The notes under the pieces were generated by a model. It made no database searches and had not been told where the DNA came from. It saw only the letters and a list, made by a program, of their open reading frames with translations. From Butyrivibrio sp. VCD2006 (lineage in GTDB: Bacteria; Bacillota; Clostridia; Lachnospirales; Lachnospiraceae), in assembly GCF_000423925.1 (NCBI RefSeq), contig NZ_AUIX01000017.1, positions 1 through 64,000 on the forward strand: a stretch of DNA of 64,000 nt, read 5' to 3'. Every line of letters begins with the position of its first letter. The stretch's first letter is position 1. The position numbers and the translations under genes are program-made. Shown piece after piece: positions 49,183 to 58,979 of the stretch.

Positions 49183-50907
49183 TTACTGTGGAAGCCAGCC
49201 GTAGCTTCTCACATCAATGCTGACAACTTTTCCATCATGTGTCAGAATTTCGTATCTGTTAGCTGACTGAGTTCTGTCGTTGCCGGTCTGGTCAAAAGGA
49301 ATCGTATAAAAACCGGTATCCTTCGAGTAGTCATAGTTTGTGATGCCATTATCCTTAATGAAATCAAGAAGCTCGGCCTCTGTCATATCGCAGCTTAAGC
49401 CTGCAGGGAACTTCATACCATTTCCATATAATCCGTCAGGATCCACACCAACGCTAGTTACGATTGTGTTCTTTATGATATTCGCCTTGTCTGACCAGTT
49501 ATAGGTAACTACGCATACCGCAAGGCTTCCCTTTTCAATGTTAATAACATATCCCTGTCCTGCGCCTACGGTATAGTTTTCATCGACATCACACTTCCAG
49601 CCATTATCCTGGAAAACCTGAAGCGGAACGGGCAGATTATAGACAACACCATCCAGCTCAAAATTACCTGAAAGCGGATCATCACCAAGTGACTTTGGTG
49701 CAACATAGTCGTTAAGATAAGCCGGAACATCCGTGCTTACTTCGACCTGCTCCACATCCGCAGGAGCATTATCATTACATATGGTTATCATTTCAAAGAT
49801 ATCGTCCTCAGATATGCTGCATGCGACATATCCGCCGCCCGTATCGTACTCATCATGTGAAGGATCATAGTAATAATAAGTATCAGGAGTTGTTCTGTCA
49901 GGTTCGCCAAATGCATCAAGCACTTCAGCTGAGGTGGATTCCATAAGCGTTGCTCGCCCGTCTTTCACGGTAATCTGCTTGCCTGACTGATCGACAACAT
50001 ATTCACTGAAAGTCATCTCTGTAACGTAACAGTCCTTTGCCTCCTTGGCATCAAGACTGAAATTTGTCAGATCAACAGAGATTCTGATATTTTCATCACC
50101 CGGAAGAAACAGGGAAAAATACTCAGTACCGCCGGCGCTAAGTAGCTGTGTCTCTTCCTTTTCGCTGTTAAAGGTCCATCCGTCCTCCATAAAGTCACTG
50201 ACCTTCTCCGGAAGCTGATAAGTTACTCCGTCAAAAGTAAATGCGTACATATTGTCGGGATCAATACCTTCTCTGGGCTCTGAAGGCTTTGTCGCAACCG
50301 CTTTCTCTTTTACCTCCTCTGCAGGTTCATCTGCAGGTGTCTCTGCTATATCCGTCTCTTCATTCTCCGTGGATATCACAGGCTCTTCATACTCCACAGT
50401 TGTATCCGGCTCTTCATCCCATTCAGTCTCAGGAAAAATGTCTCCATCATCAATTGTGTTTTCGACAACGTCCTCATTTCTCTCAGCGAGGCTCCTTTTT
50501 ACCAGGTTCTTCACCTGGATTCCGCCGACGATAAGAAGTCCGAAAAACATTACTCCTGCAAAGCCAAGAACGGCAAATGCCAGTTTTTTGTTCTTCTCTG
50601 ACTGCTCTCTCTCGATGGCTGCAGGATCGTAACCATAGGCTGCAGGCTGCTGTTCCCCAAATGACTGCTGCATGCTATAGTCCGGTGCCCCAAATGACAG
50701 CTGCGGTCCTGTTTGATACTGCTCACTGTAAGTACTTTGTACATTTGCCTGCTGATTCACAGGCTGACCCGTCATGGGGTCAAATTTAGCTCCCTCTGTT
50801 TGAGTCTGATTGATTGGCTGCCCGGTCATCGGATCGAACTTGTAACTACCGGGATAAGCCTGATTGATTGGTTGTCCCGTCATGGGATCAAAATTCCGTT
50901 CACTCAT
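49183..50907 (-). CDS. membrane protein with three FDPMTGQP repeats
   Basis: 574 residues. The first 52 residues are three copies of (K/N)FDPMTGQP(I/V)NQ spaced about 18 residues, then a Gln/Pro/Tyr-rich cytoplasmic stretch, one transmembrane helix at about 110-132 (LAFAVLGFAGVMFFGLLIVG), an acidic Glu/Thr-rich linker (150-215) and a large outside region with two related modules (FTFDGVTYQLPEKVSDFMEDGW and FELDGVVYNLPVPLQVFQDNGW). Function unknown. The first 110 residues stay inside if the helix has N-in topology. Confidence 0.8.
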   Translation of the reverse strand: MSERNFDPMTGQPINQAYPGSYKFDPMTGQPINQTQTEGAKFDPMTGQPVNQQANVQSTYSEQYQTGPQLSFGAPDYSMQQSFGEQQPAAYGYDPAAIEREQSEKNKKLAFAVLGFAGVMFFGLLIVGGIQVKNLVKRSLAERNEDVVENTIDDGDIFPETEWDEEPDTTVEYEEPVISTENEETDIAETPADEPAEEVKEKAVATKPSEPREGIDPDNMYAFTFDGVTYQLPEKVSDFMEDGWTFNSEKEETQLLSAGGTEYFSLFLPGDENIRISVDLTNFSLDAKEAKDCYVTEMTFSEYVVDQSGKQITVKDGRATLMESTSAEVLDAFGEPDRTTPDTYYYYDPSHDEYDTGGGYVACSISEDDIFEMITICNDNAPADVEQVEVSTDVPAYLNDYVAPKSLGDDPLSGNFELDGVVYNLPVPLQVFQDNGWKCDVDENYTVGAGQGYVINIEKGSLAVCVVTYNWSDKANIIKNTIVTSVGVDPDGLYGNGMKFPAGLSCDMTEAELLDFIKDNGITNYDYSKDTGFYTIPFDQTGNDRTQSANRYEILTHDGKVVSIDVRSYGWLPQ

Positions 50908-51096
50908 GTCTTAACTCCTTCAAAACTTTTTTCATAAAAGATTGTAATCAGTTTAGCAAAATAACTGTTACATAACAATCTCTATAACGCCCTAATATCG
51001 CATATTACAGCCCTTTATCCCATCCGTTTTTTCCGAATAATTTAATAAATATTACATATTTCTTTCATCGCCCACATGGTAAAATAATAACGCTAT

Positions 51097-51125
51097 CCGG
51101 TATATCTTACCGGAGTCGTTTTTTC
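51097..51125 (+). terminator. hairpin with T run in leader of REC-GGDEF gene
   Basis: CCGGTA-TATCT-TACCGG (51097-51113) followed six bases later by TTTTTTTC, upstream of the ATG at 51171. It could be a weak attenuator. No known riboswitch consensus was recognised. Confidence 0.4.
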
Positions 51126-51170
51126 AGTCATGGTACGATCTGCACATATGACAGCAACAGAGGTGCTATT

Positions 51171-52487
51171 ATGCAGAAAATAATGGTTGTGGATGACGAA
51201 GAGCTTTGCCTTTACGTCACAAAGAACATGCTGGAAGGTGAATATGATGTTGTTTGCGCTTCTTCAGGTGAAGAGGCTCTTTCCATGTTTGACAAAGAAA
51301 ATCCGCAGCTCGTTATTACCGATCTTTTGATGCCAAACATGTCCGGCTTCGAGCTTCAGAAACATTTCAGGGAAAAATACGGTCAGGGTGTACCCATGAT
51401 TTTCATGACTTCCGATGCCCGTGAAGAGCAGGAAGCCATGGGCCTGAGAATAGGTGCCGCGGACTACATCCATAAGCCCTGTAACAAGGAAATCCTCCTT
51501 AGCCGCGTAGGTCGAGTATTTGACAATCTGGAACATATGAAAAACCTGGAAGCTGAGGCCAGAACTGACCTTTTGACAGGATTATATAACAAGAGTTATT
51601 CAGAGTCGGAAATTGCATCATGCTGCGAGCACAGATCCGGTGTACTCATGGTTGTTGATCTGGATTCCTTCAAGCTTGTAAATGACCTGGCCGGTCATGA
51701 CGCCGGAGACGAAGTTCTGGTGAGCTTTGCCGGAATCTTAAAGACAGTTATCAGAAACAGAGATGTGGTCGGAAGAATCGGCGGCGATGAGTTCATTATT
51801 TTTTGCAACAATATCAAGGACAAATTCATTATTGATGCAAAAACCAGGCAGATGAACCGCATGCTCAGGGCGGAGGCAGAGCGAATCCTCGGTGAAGACT
51901 GCAACATACCCCTTGGTGCCTCTGTTGGAGCGGTATTTGTTCCTTCCGAGGGTACGGAATTTGCAGAGCTGTTCAAAAAAGCCGATAAAGCCCTGTATCA
52001 GGTAAAGCAAAACGGAAAACATAGCTTTTGCATCTTTGAATCCGCAAATAAAGAACCTGCTCCGGATATCAATGCGAATATCAAAAACTGCTTTGCTCTT
52101 CTGGATGAGCGAGGTGAGCCCGGCGGCGCCTTTGGAGTATCAAACGACGCATTCACTCAGATCTACAGATATTTAAAGAGATCAGTTTTCAACTATAACA
52201 CCATGGTTCAGTTCGGGGTGATCTCTCTGGAATTTGCCTCCGGAATATCCGCTGATGATGCGGAAGAAGCGATGACAGCTTTTGCAGGAGTATTAAAAAC
52301 CTCCTTGCGATTCAGTGATGTTTACACAAGAAAAGGGAAAAATCAATACTGGCTCCTTATACCGGAGTCTAACCGTGAAGATTCCGTTTCTATCGTAATT
52401 GAACGAATACTCACAAAATGGAAGGCCACGCCTTCATCTGAAAAAGCAACCATAAGTTATGAAATCGAAACAATAAAATGCTCCTAA
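51171..52487 (+). CDS. response regulator with GGDEF diguanylate cyclase and degenerate second GGDEF domain
   Basis: 438 residues. REC domain 1-120 (MVVDDEE acidic pair, LVITDLLMP phospho-Asp about 54, IHKPC Lys). GGDEF domain about 125-290 with an intact active site GRIGGDEFIIF and FKKADKALYQVKQNGK; no RxxD inhibitory site just before it is evident. Residues 310-435 look like a second, degenerate GGDEF fold (FSDVYTRKGKNQYWLLIPES) where the signature reads RKGKNQYW. It should make c-di-GMP on phosphorylation. No sensor kinase is adjacent. Confidence 0.9.
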   Translation: MQKIMVVDDEELCLYVTKNMLEGEYDVVCASSGEEALSMFDKENPQLVITDLLMPNMSGFELQKHFREKYGQGVPMIFMTSDAREEQEAMGLRIGAADYIHKPCNKEILLSRVGRVFDNLEHMKNLEAEARTDLLTGLYNKSYSESEIASCCEHRSGVLMVVDLDSFKLVNDLAGHDAGDEVLVSFAGILKTVIRNRDVVGRIGGDEFIIFCNNIKDKFIIDAKTRQMNRMLRAEAERILGEDCNIPLGASVGAVFVPSEGTEFAELFKKADKALYQVKQNGKHSFCIFESANKEPAPDINANIKNCFALLDERGEPGGAFGVSNDAFTQIYRYLKRSVFNYNTMVQFGVISLEFASGISADDAEEAMTAFAGVLKTSLRFSDVYTRKGKNQYWLLIPESNREDSVSIVIERILTKWKATPSSEKATISYEIETIKCS

Positions 52488-52511
52488 GCTAAGGCTTAAG
52501 AGCATTTTTGT
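52475..52511 (+). terminator. terminator of REC-GGDEF gene
   Basis: AAAATGCTC.TAAGC/GCTTA.GAGCATTTTT hairpin overlapping the stop codon region; also usable by the convergent EEP gene. Confidence 0.82.
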
Positions 52512-52525
52512 TAATGCGTCTTGTT

Positions 52526-53599
52526 TTATTCAACTATTTTGAACTTCAATACCACCGGGTTGTGATCCGCGTACTTAAATTTACAGTCTATAGTCTGTAA
52601 ATCCTCAATTTCAACATTCTTCGATACTAAAAATCCATCTATAACATAAAACTGAAACGTTGAATCATCGGCTCCCACATATGGTGTTGCCAGCGATCTA
52701 CAGCTTGGACTGTTATTTGACATACAAATCTGAAAATTACTGCTGAAATCTTCCGCATTTATCTTTCCGGGCTGCCAGTTGCCTTCAAATACCGGATAGG
52801 CTGAAGTATCAATGTTTGAAAACGTCTGATTAAAATCGCCACCTGCAACGACGTAATTACCCTTACTAATCTCATTTTCAAGATAATTCTTAAGAAGAGC
52901 TGTCTGTGCTGCTTTACCTTCACCGGAATCATAAGCTTCAAGGTGAAGATTTACAATCACAAGCTCCTTTCCGACATCTCCCACGGGAATCCTTGAAACA
53001 AGCAGACATCTTCTTAGGTTTCCAAGCCTTTCAGGCCACGAAAATGGACACGGCAGGGCAATTCTCGAAGCACTTTCTATATTGTATCTGGAAAAGGACA
53101 ATAGCCCGCCCTCAACCTTTCCTATTGGTGGAATTGGATATGGAATATAGAAAACCTTATAATTGTACGCAAATGTGCTGCTGAAATCGCTAAATCCTGA
53201 CGTTATCAGCTCGACCTCATCTCTTCTGTGGGATCTGTCCGAATTTCTGTCAACTTCCTGCAGAATAGCAAAATCAGGTGATATCTGTTCGATAGTCTCC
53301 CGAATACCTGCGATATTTTCATCTACCTCGGCTGCCGTGTTAGATCTGACATCCTTACCACCATCCATGAAAAAATCGTCATTTTCATCAAGTGCCCCAA
53401 ATCCGATGTTCCAGGTCATTATTGTATAGCTGTTATCCGTGCCCGGAAGTACGGCTTCATTTTGCACAGGCTTTACATCTTCGACATCAGCAGGCTTGTA
53501 CTCAACAACTGTCAGGAACAGCATAAAAAGACCATAAGCCAGCAATGGAACTAGGATGACGATCAGTAACCCGATCAGTATCTTTTTTAATGTTTTCAT
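52526..53599 (-). CDS. endonuclease/exonuclease/phosphatase family protein, membrane-anchored
   Basis: 357 residues. One transmembrane helix at about 8-30 (ILIGLLIVILVPLLAYGLFM) leaves an outside EEP domain: TIMTWNIGFGA (metal/Asn), FAILQEVDRNSD (metal Glu), VIVNLHLEAY (His), YVVAGGDFNQTF (Asp-Asn) and KYADHNPVVLKF (Asp-His) are all present, so it should be an active metal-dependent phosphodiesterase or nuclease at the surface. Start at 53599 with GGGAG nine bases upstream. Confidence 0.9.
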   Translation of the reverse strand: MKTLKKILIGLLIVILVPLLAYGLFMLFLTVVEYKPADVEDVKPVQNEAVLPGTDNSYTIMTWNIGFGALDENDDFFMDGGKDVRSNTAAEVDENIAGIRETIEQISPDFAILQEVDRNSDRSHRRDEVELITSGFSDFSSTFAYNYKVFYIPYPIPPIGKVEGGLLSFSRYNIESASRIALPCPFSWPERLGNLRRCLLVSRIPVGDVGKELVIVNLHLEAYDSGEGKAAQTALLKNYLENEISKGNYVVAGGDFNQTFSNIDTSAYPVFEGNWQPGKINAEDFSSNFQICMSNNSPSCRSLATPYVGADDSTFQFYVIDGFLVSKNVEIEDLQTIDCKFKYADHNPVVLKFKIVE

Positions 53600-53800
53600 T
53601 GTCATAATCTCCCTCTCATGCATTCTTAACTATTAATTATAAATATTATTTAACATCATCAGAAGAACAAAATCTCTCAAATACATTACAAAATTAATCT
53701 AATTTCTAAAAAAATGATTAAATTTGTCATCTTGCAATAGCGCGTCAAAGTGATAAAGTGTTCGTTAAGTAAAATAAGTCAATAAAAAAGGGGACATTTT

Positions 53801-54391
53801 ATGACATTTGGGGATGTCTATCTGAAAGAGCTTCTTCGAAGATATGAAGCAAGCTTCGATATCACAAACAATTTCACATTAGGTAACACCACATATCCTG
53901 CATATGCGCGGTTTTGCTCACTCAGCGAGAAATACGTCCTGAAAAAAGAGGCAAAGCTTTGGGCTATCAAAGCCTTTGAACATGTTCTTTTTATCAGAGA
54001 AGACGAGTTCACAAATGAGAAGCTTGAAAACATCATGTCAGTCATCAGGGATCACGCCGAGCCGGAATTCGTCAGAATGGGCCAGAAGTACCCTGAAAAG
54101 GATCACATGTGCACTTACCTTACTTTTGTGGTTTTGGCGTCTAAAACGCCCGATAAAGCACTAAAAAAGGCTATCAAAAAGTTCCACTTCGACAGAGGTT
54201 ATCTTTTCAATTTCAGAGGACACAGTGAAGCGAGACTCGCTGTGGTTTCTTTGGAGGATGGCGATGTAACTACCAATTATTCTGGCAGAGAGTTAAAGGA
54301 CCTGTTAATTGATGTCTATAACAAAACAGGTGCTTTCTCGGAAAATTTTACAGAGGCTGCAACTGACGAGGTCTATGAATCCGTCAGTTGA
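53801..54391 (+). CDS. unknown protein preceding cstA
   Basis: 196 residues, soluble, no family recognised. It is helical with a basic middle (KKAIKKFHFDRGYLFNFRGHSEARLAVVSLE) and ends in an acidic tail. It ends 39 bases before cstA, whose ribosome site AAGGAGGAG lies in the gap, so both are probably one transcript; a role in controlling or stabilising the CstA transporter is a guess from position. GGGG precedes the ATG. Confidence 0.75.
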   Translation: MTFGDVYLKELLRRYEASFDITNNFTLGNTTYPAYARFCSLSEKYVLKKEAKLWAIKAFEHVLFIREDEFTNEKLENIMSVIRDHAEPEFVRMGQKYPEKDHMCTYLTFVVLASKTPDKALKKAIKKFHFDRGYLFNFRGHSEARLAVVSLEDGDVTTNYSGRELKDLLIDVYNKTGAFSENFTEAATDEVYESVS

Positions 54392-54430
54392 TATATACCC
54401 TAAGGGGGATTTCTAAGGAGGAGAAAGAAT

Positions 54431-56182
54431 ATGAATGCAGCAGTATTACTTATTGTAAGTATTGCAATCCTCGCTGCCGGATATGTTTTCTACGGTGGCT
54501 GGCTTGCAAAAGAATGGGGAATTGACCCGAGTCGCAAGACTCCGGCGCACGAGCTTGAGGACGGTATGGATTACGTTCCTGCTAAAACACCGGTAGTTAT
54601 GGGTCATCACTTTTCATCAATCGCAGGAGCAGGCCCTATAAACGGACCTATTCAGGCGGCAGTTTTCGGATGGGTTCCGGTTCTGCTTTGGGTACTCATC
54701 GGTGGTATTTTCTTTGGAGGTGTCCATGATTTTGGCGCACTTTTTGCTTCCCTTCGCCATAAGGGTCAGTCAATCGGCGAAATCATTGATGATTCCATGG
54801 GAAGAACAGCAAAGAAGCTGTTCCTTACATTTGGTTACCTTACACTATTACTCGTAGTAGCAGCTTTCAGCTCAATCGTTGCTAGTACCTTCGGCACAAC
54901 AACCGCAGCAGGAGCAGCTGTTGAAGGCGCAACTCTCGCTGCTAACGAGTCTACAGCTATGATTTCAATCCTTTTCATAGCACTTGCTATGGTTTTTGGA
55001 TACTTTGTATACAGAAAGAACGCACCTGTTGGTATTGCATCTGTAGCTGGATGTCTTGGTATCGCAGCTATCGTAGCTATCGGCCTTAACTTCCATCCTA
55101 TCTCACTTACCTACAACACATGGATGTGGGTAGTTGGAGCTTATATCCTTGTTGCTTCAGTAACTCCCGTTTGGATTCTGTTGCAGCCCAGAGATTACCT
55201 CAGCTCCTTCCTTCTCTACTTCATGATCGCAGCAGGTGTTATCGCTGTAGTAGGTGCAGTAGTAACAGGACATGGTCAGTTCGCAGTTCCCGCTATGGGA
55301 GATGCATCACTTAAGGGAACAGGCGTATTCACAACAGGAACAGCTTTCCCTGCACTTTTTGTAACAATCGCATGCGGCGCTATTTCCGGATTCCACTCAC
55401 TGGTTTCATCCGGTACATCAGCTAAGCAGCTCGACAACGAGAAAAACGCTAAGCCCGTTGCTTACGGCTCAATGCTCATTGAGTGTACCGTTGCTGTTAT
55501 CTCACTTTGCGCAATCGGTTTTGTATGGTCCGCTGCTTCAGATGGAACCTATGCAAGCCCCACTCAGGTATTTGCAGGCGGTCTTTCAGCAATGATCGGA
55601 AGCTTTGCTCCCGGCATGAAGGACATCATGTACCAGATGCTTATCCTTGCTGTATCAATTTTCTGCCTTACATCACTTGATACAGCTACAAGACTTGCAA
55701 GATACATGTTCCAGGAGTTCTTCCTTGAGCAGGGCCAGACTTCAAACGAAGCTACAGGCTACAAGAAGGTTCTTGCAAATCCTTACGTAGCAACTGTTAT
55801 CACAGTTGTTCTCGGTGTAGCTCTTGGTATGACAGGATATACAAAGATTTGGCCTCTCTTCGGTGCAGCTAACCAGCTTCTTGCTGCTGTAGGACTTCTT
55901 GCAGTTTGCACATGGCTCGGTTCTGTAGGAAAGAACAACAAGATGTTCTATGTACCCATGGTATTCATGCTTGCAGTAACTATCTGCTCACTTATCCAGA
56001 CAATTACAGCAAAGCTCACAGCATTCAGTTCAGGTGCTGCTGACATCTGGGCACTTATCCAGGCAGGAATCGCCGTATTCCTCGTTGCTCTGTCACTTGT
56101 ACTCGCAGGAATCGCTGCGAAGGTACTTGTTGCTCAGCACAATAACAAGAAAAACGCTAACAAGAAAGAGAATGCTGCTTAA
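54431..56182 (+). CDS. cstA: carbon starvation protein A family transporter
   Basis: 583 residues with about 16 hydrophobic segments. CstA signatures: VMGHHFSSIAGAGPINGPIQ (N-terminal), GGVHDFGALFASLRHKGQSI, AISGFHSLVSSGTSAKQL and WPLFGAANQLLAA. CstA proteins take up pyruvate or peptides under nutrient limitation. The length (583) is shorter than the about 700 of enterobacterial CstA. Codon use is strongly biased towards optimal codons, so expression is probably high. Confidence 0.93.
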   Translation: MNAAVLLIVSIAILAAGYVFYGGWLAKEWGIDPSRKTPAHELEDGMDYVPAKTPVVMGHHFSSIAGAGPINGPIQAAVFGWVPVLLWVLIGGIFFGGVHDFGALFASLRHKGQSIGEIIDDSMGRTAKKLFLTFGYLTLLLVVAAFSSIVASTFGTTTAAGAAVEGATLAANESTAMISILFIALAMVFGYFVYRKNAPVGIASVAGCLGIAAIVAIGLNFHPISLTYNTWMWVVGAYILVASVTPVWILLQPRDYLSSFLLYFMIAAGVIAVVGAVVTGHGQFAVPAMGDASLKGTGVFTTGTAFPALFVTIACGAISGFHSLVSSGTSAKQLDNEKNAKPVAYGSMLIECTVAVISLCAIGFVWSAASDGTYASPTQVFAGGLSAMIGSFAPGMKDIMYQMLILAVSIFCLTSLDTATRLARYMFQEFFLEQGQTSNEATGYKKVLANPYVATVITVVLGVALGMTGYTKIWPLFGAANQLLAAVGLLAVCTWLGSVGKNNKMFYVPMVFMLAVTICSLIQTITAKLTAFSSGAADIWALIQAGIAVFLVALSLVLAGIAAKVLVAQHNNKKNANKKENAA

Positions 56183-56216
56183 TAAATCAGCATCAGGACT
56201 TGAATAAAGGCATAAG

Positions 56217-56254
56217 AAAACCTCCCACCGTTTTATACGCGTGGGAGGTTTTTT
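56217..56254 (+). terminator. terminator of cstA
   Basis: Twelve-bp perfect stem AAAACCTCCCAC/GTGGGAGGTTTT with TTTT following, 35 bases after the stop. Confidence 0.92.
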
Positions 56255-56317
56255 AAATATATCTGATGTCAAATGCGGCATGTTTAAAAGTATTGTCCTT
56301 TTAATAGCCTATGCTAT

Positions 56318-57262
56318 TTATTCCTCATAGGTAATAAGCGCCTCGCACTTACCTGTGATCTCATAGTCACCGCTACCTGCAGGAAGGAAGAAGCTATCAC
56401 CCTTTTTATATTCAAGCTCATCACTTCCGTTCACAATCCTGCCCTGTCCATCAAGAATGAGTATATGTAAAAATGTCTCATCCGAAACAGTTCCTGTAAT
56501 TTTATCCGTGATTTTACCTGAAAGAGTCACACGATCAACCGCAAAGTACTTGCATGATCCGATATGTCCGTCCACAGGGTCAACTCTCTTTGCAGGTGCA
56601 AGGGTTGTTACTTCAAGCGCCTTATCAACATGGAGTTCTCTGAGATTGCCGTTCTTATCGCGGCGTCCATAGTCGTATACACGATATGTGACATTGGAGT
56701 TCTGCTGAATCTCAGCAAGCAGGATACCGGCTCCTATTGCGTGTATAGTGCCTGACTCAATAAATACAACATCACCCTTTTTTACATGATAAGGATTCAG
56801 CACCTCAGTAAGCGTCTGGTCCTCTATTCTTCTTGCAAATTCTTCCTTTGAAATCTCACGTTTAAAACCGTAATACAAAAATGCATCCTCTTCGGCATCG
56901 ATTATGTACCACATCTCGGTTTTTCCGTACTGATTTTCATATTTCCTTGCATATTCATCGGAAGGATGAACCTGAAGAGAAAGATCCTTCTTGGCATCGA
57001 TAAACTTGATAAGCACGGGAAAATCCTCAAATTTCCCGCATTTTGATCCAAGTACTCCTTTTCCCTTTTCACTTATATAATCAGTAATAGTCTTACCTGC
57101 AAAGTCCCCGTTCTCGATGACCGATTCACTTCCCGGGTAGCATGAAAGCTCCCAGCTCTCGGCGGTAACGTCACCTGCAGGTGTCTTACCAAAATCCGTG
57201 ACAAGCTTATTTCCACCCCAAAGATAATCCTTTGTTGCTGCTTTTAGCTTTAAAATTGCCAT
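56318..57262 (-). CDS. manA: mannose-6-phosphate isomerase, class I
   Basis: 314 residues, the short bacterial form. Zinc site from LQVHPSDEYA (Gln, His), EMWYIIDAEE (Glu) and ESGTIHAIGAG (His); a second cupin half with EYKKGDSFFLPAGSGDYEI. Interconverts mannose-6-phosphate and fructose-6-phosphate. Monocistronic, starting at 57262. Confidence 0.93.
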   Translation of the reverse strand: MAILKLKAATKDYLWGGNKLVTDFGKTPAGDVTAESWELSCYPGSESVIENGDFAGKTITDYISEKGKGVLGSKCGKFEDFPVLIKFIDAKKDLSLQVHPSDEYARKYENQYGKTEMWYIIDAEEDAFLYYGFKREISKEEFARRIEDQTLTEVLNPYHVKKGDVVFIESGTIHAIGAGILLAEIQQNSNVTYRVYDYGRRDKNGNLRELHVDKALEVTTLAPAKRVDPVDGHIGSCKYFAVDRVTLSGKITDKITGTVSDETFLHILILDGQGRIVNGSDELEYKKGDSFFLPAGSGDYEITGKCEALITYEE

Positions 57263-57436
57263 TATTAACCTCTCTTTGATATTGCTGTTTAGATTGGTCT
57301 TTAATTATAATCACAGCGCATGAAATTATGCAACTATAACATTTTAATGCAATTATTGTGTTATACTGATATTTATGATAATATCCTCACGAAATCCAAG
57401 TAAATGGTTTTCTGATTATATAAATAAAGGCGTAAG

Positions 57437-58261
57437 ATGTTAGAAAAAATTAAGAAAATTCTTAAATGGATCATAATATTTATTCTGATAGCCGTAGTAG
57501 GTCTCTTCGTTGCGTTCAAATTCTATACTCATAACTACTATAGAACTGATATTAGCATTACTGATAACATAAAAGAGCTTCTTAGCAATGAGGTTCACTC
57601 CTACTCAGATAAAAACGGTATGGTTTTCATTCCTCAAAAAGAGGAAATAAAGGCTGTTATTGTATTTTATCCCGGTGGAAAAGTAGAATACACCTCCTAC
57701 AACGGGCTCATGTATGAGCTGGGTGCAAGGGGTTATCTGTGTCTTGTACCCAAAATGCCCGATAATCTGGCACTTTTAAATACAAGTGCCGTAAATTCAC
57801 TGACTTCCGGTTATGAGTCTTTCTTTGAAGAAAGGGGTAATATGGACTGGTATCTTGCAGGTCACTCTCTTGGAGGCGTGGCTGCAGGACTGCATATCAG
57901 CAGCAATCCGATACCTTTCAATTTTAAAAACGACCAATCAGACGATAACGAGGCAACCTCAGGTTACAAAGGACTTATTCTATGCGCATCCTACCCCACC
58001 ACGGATCTGTCAGACAGCGATATCCGTCTGCTCTCAATCTATGGCTCATGCGATAAGGTGCTCGACCTTGAGAAATATGAGGACAGTAAAAAGTTCTGGC
58101 CAAAGGACTCCGAAGAGCGCATCATCAAAGGTGGAAACCATTCATATTTTGGCAGTTACGGCATCCAGAACGGCGATGGCGTACCCGAAATATCCAATTA
58201 TGCGCAAATAACCCAGACTGCAAATATCATTGCAGCCTGGATTGAAGAAGATCAGCAATAA
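57437..58261 (+). CDS. membrane-anchored alpha/beta hydrolase
   Basis: 274 residues. N-terminal transmembrane helix (IIIFILIAVVGLFVAFKFYT) followed by an outside hydrolase domain: IVFYPGGKVEY, nucleophile elbow YLAGHSLGGVAAG (Ser about 139), and a C-terminal IKGGNHSYFGSYG with the catalytic His. Matches the alpha/beta hydrolase_5 group. Substrate unknown. Divergent from manA. Confidence 0.87.
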   Translation: MLEKIKKILKWIIIFILIAVVGLFVAFKFYTHNYYRTDISITDNIKELLSNEVHSYSDKNGMVFIPQKEEIKAVIVFYPGGKVEYTSYNGLMYELGARGYLCLVPKMPDNLALLNTSAVNSLTSGYESFFEERGNMDWYLAGHSLGGVAAGLHISSNPIPFNFKNDQSDDNEATSGYKGLILCASYPTTDLSDSDIRLLSIYGSCDKVLDLEKYEDSKKFWPKDSEERIIKGGNHSYFGSYGIQNGDGVPEISNYAQITQTANIIAAWIEEDQQ

Positions 58262-58276
58262 TTTAATAGTTATGCG

Positions 58277-58930
58277 TTACTCCTCTATTTCGGGAGCCGC
58301 AATTCCTCTGAAAAGAGCAAGTAGCGCTATACTGATAAATACTCCGCCTAAAATGTCGGTAAACCAGTGTACACCACAAATAAGTCTGCCGATAACCGTG
58401 ATTATCATGATCACAATGCAAAGTATTTTCAAAAGCTTTGCCATATTCTCATTTCTTACGTATTTTCCCAACACCATGACTGCGCTTCCCATAACCACGC
58501 AGATAAGCATTGTATGCGATGAAGGGAAGGACGCTTCAAGCTCATCCTGAAACAGATACTCAGGTCTGTAATTTATTACCACCTTTTCAAAAAGTGCATA
58601 CAGGGCAAGTACAACAACATAAAGACCGCCAAGCTTGATTATGAGAGGATCTACCTTAAAAAGGCTCTTTCTCTTGATTAACTGAAGGAGGCCTACAAAA
58701 GCAAATACCGCACATACCAGAAGTGCCAGAATTCCAAATAATTCCGTAATTGAATACCACATGATATTCATACCAAAAATCCTGTGAACTGCAGTATTTA
58801 TGCCATACAGACCGATAGGAGTACCTGTTAACTCCCATTCAGATACATCACAACTCTTAACAAGCACTATCAATAATAGTGTTAAGAGCGCAAAAACAGC
58901 TGAAACAACAAAACTTTTCTTAGCTTTCAT
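58277..58930 (-). CDS. PAP2 superfamily phosphatase
   Basis: 217 residues with six hydrophobic segments. Catalytic motifs: EKVVINYRPEYL (first, slightly short), SFPSSHTMLIC (second, His) and GRLICGVHWFTDILGG (third, His and Asp). Probably acts on undecaprenyl pyrophosphate or phosphatidic acid at the membrane. Convergent with the hydrolase gene, 15 bases between stops. Confidence 0.9.
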   Translation of the reverse strand: MKAKKSFVVSAVFALLTLLLIVLVKSCDVSEWELTGTPIGLYGINTAVHRIFGMNIMWYSITELFGILALLVCAVFAFVGLLQLIKRKSLFKVDPLIIKLGGLYVVVLALYALFEKVVINYRPEYLFQDELEASFPSSHTMLICVVMGSAVMVLGKYVRNENMAKLLKILCIVIMIITVIGRLICGVHWFTDILGGVFISIALLALFRGIAAPEIEE

Positions 58931-58979
58931 ACCTAATTATATCTCCCATTAATTATTTGAATACATCCAGTTACCAGCT

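Noticed and set aside
51097-51125. c-di-GMP or other riboswitch upstream of the REC-GGDEF gene
   Set aside because: Only a short hairpin and T run are present; no riboswitch consensus could be recognised.
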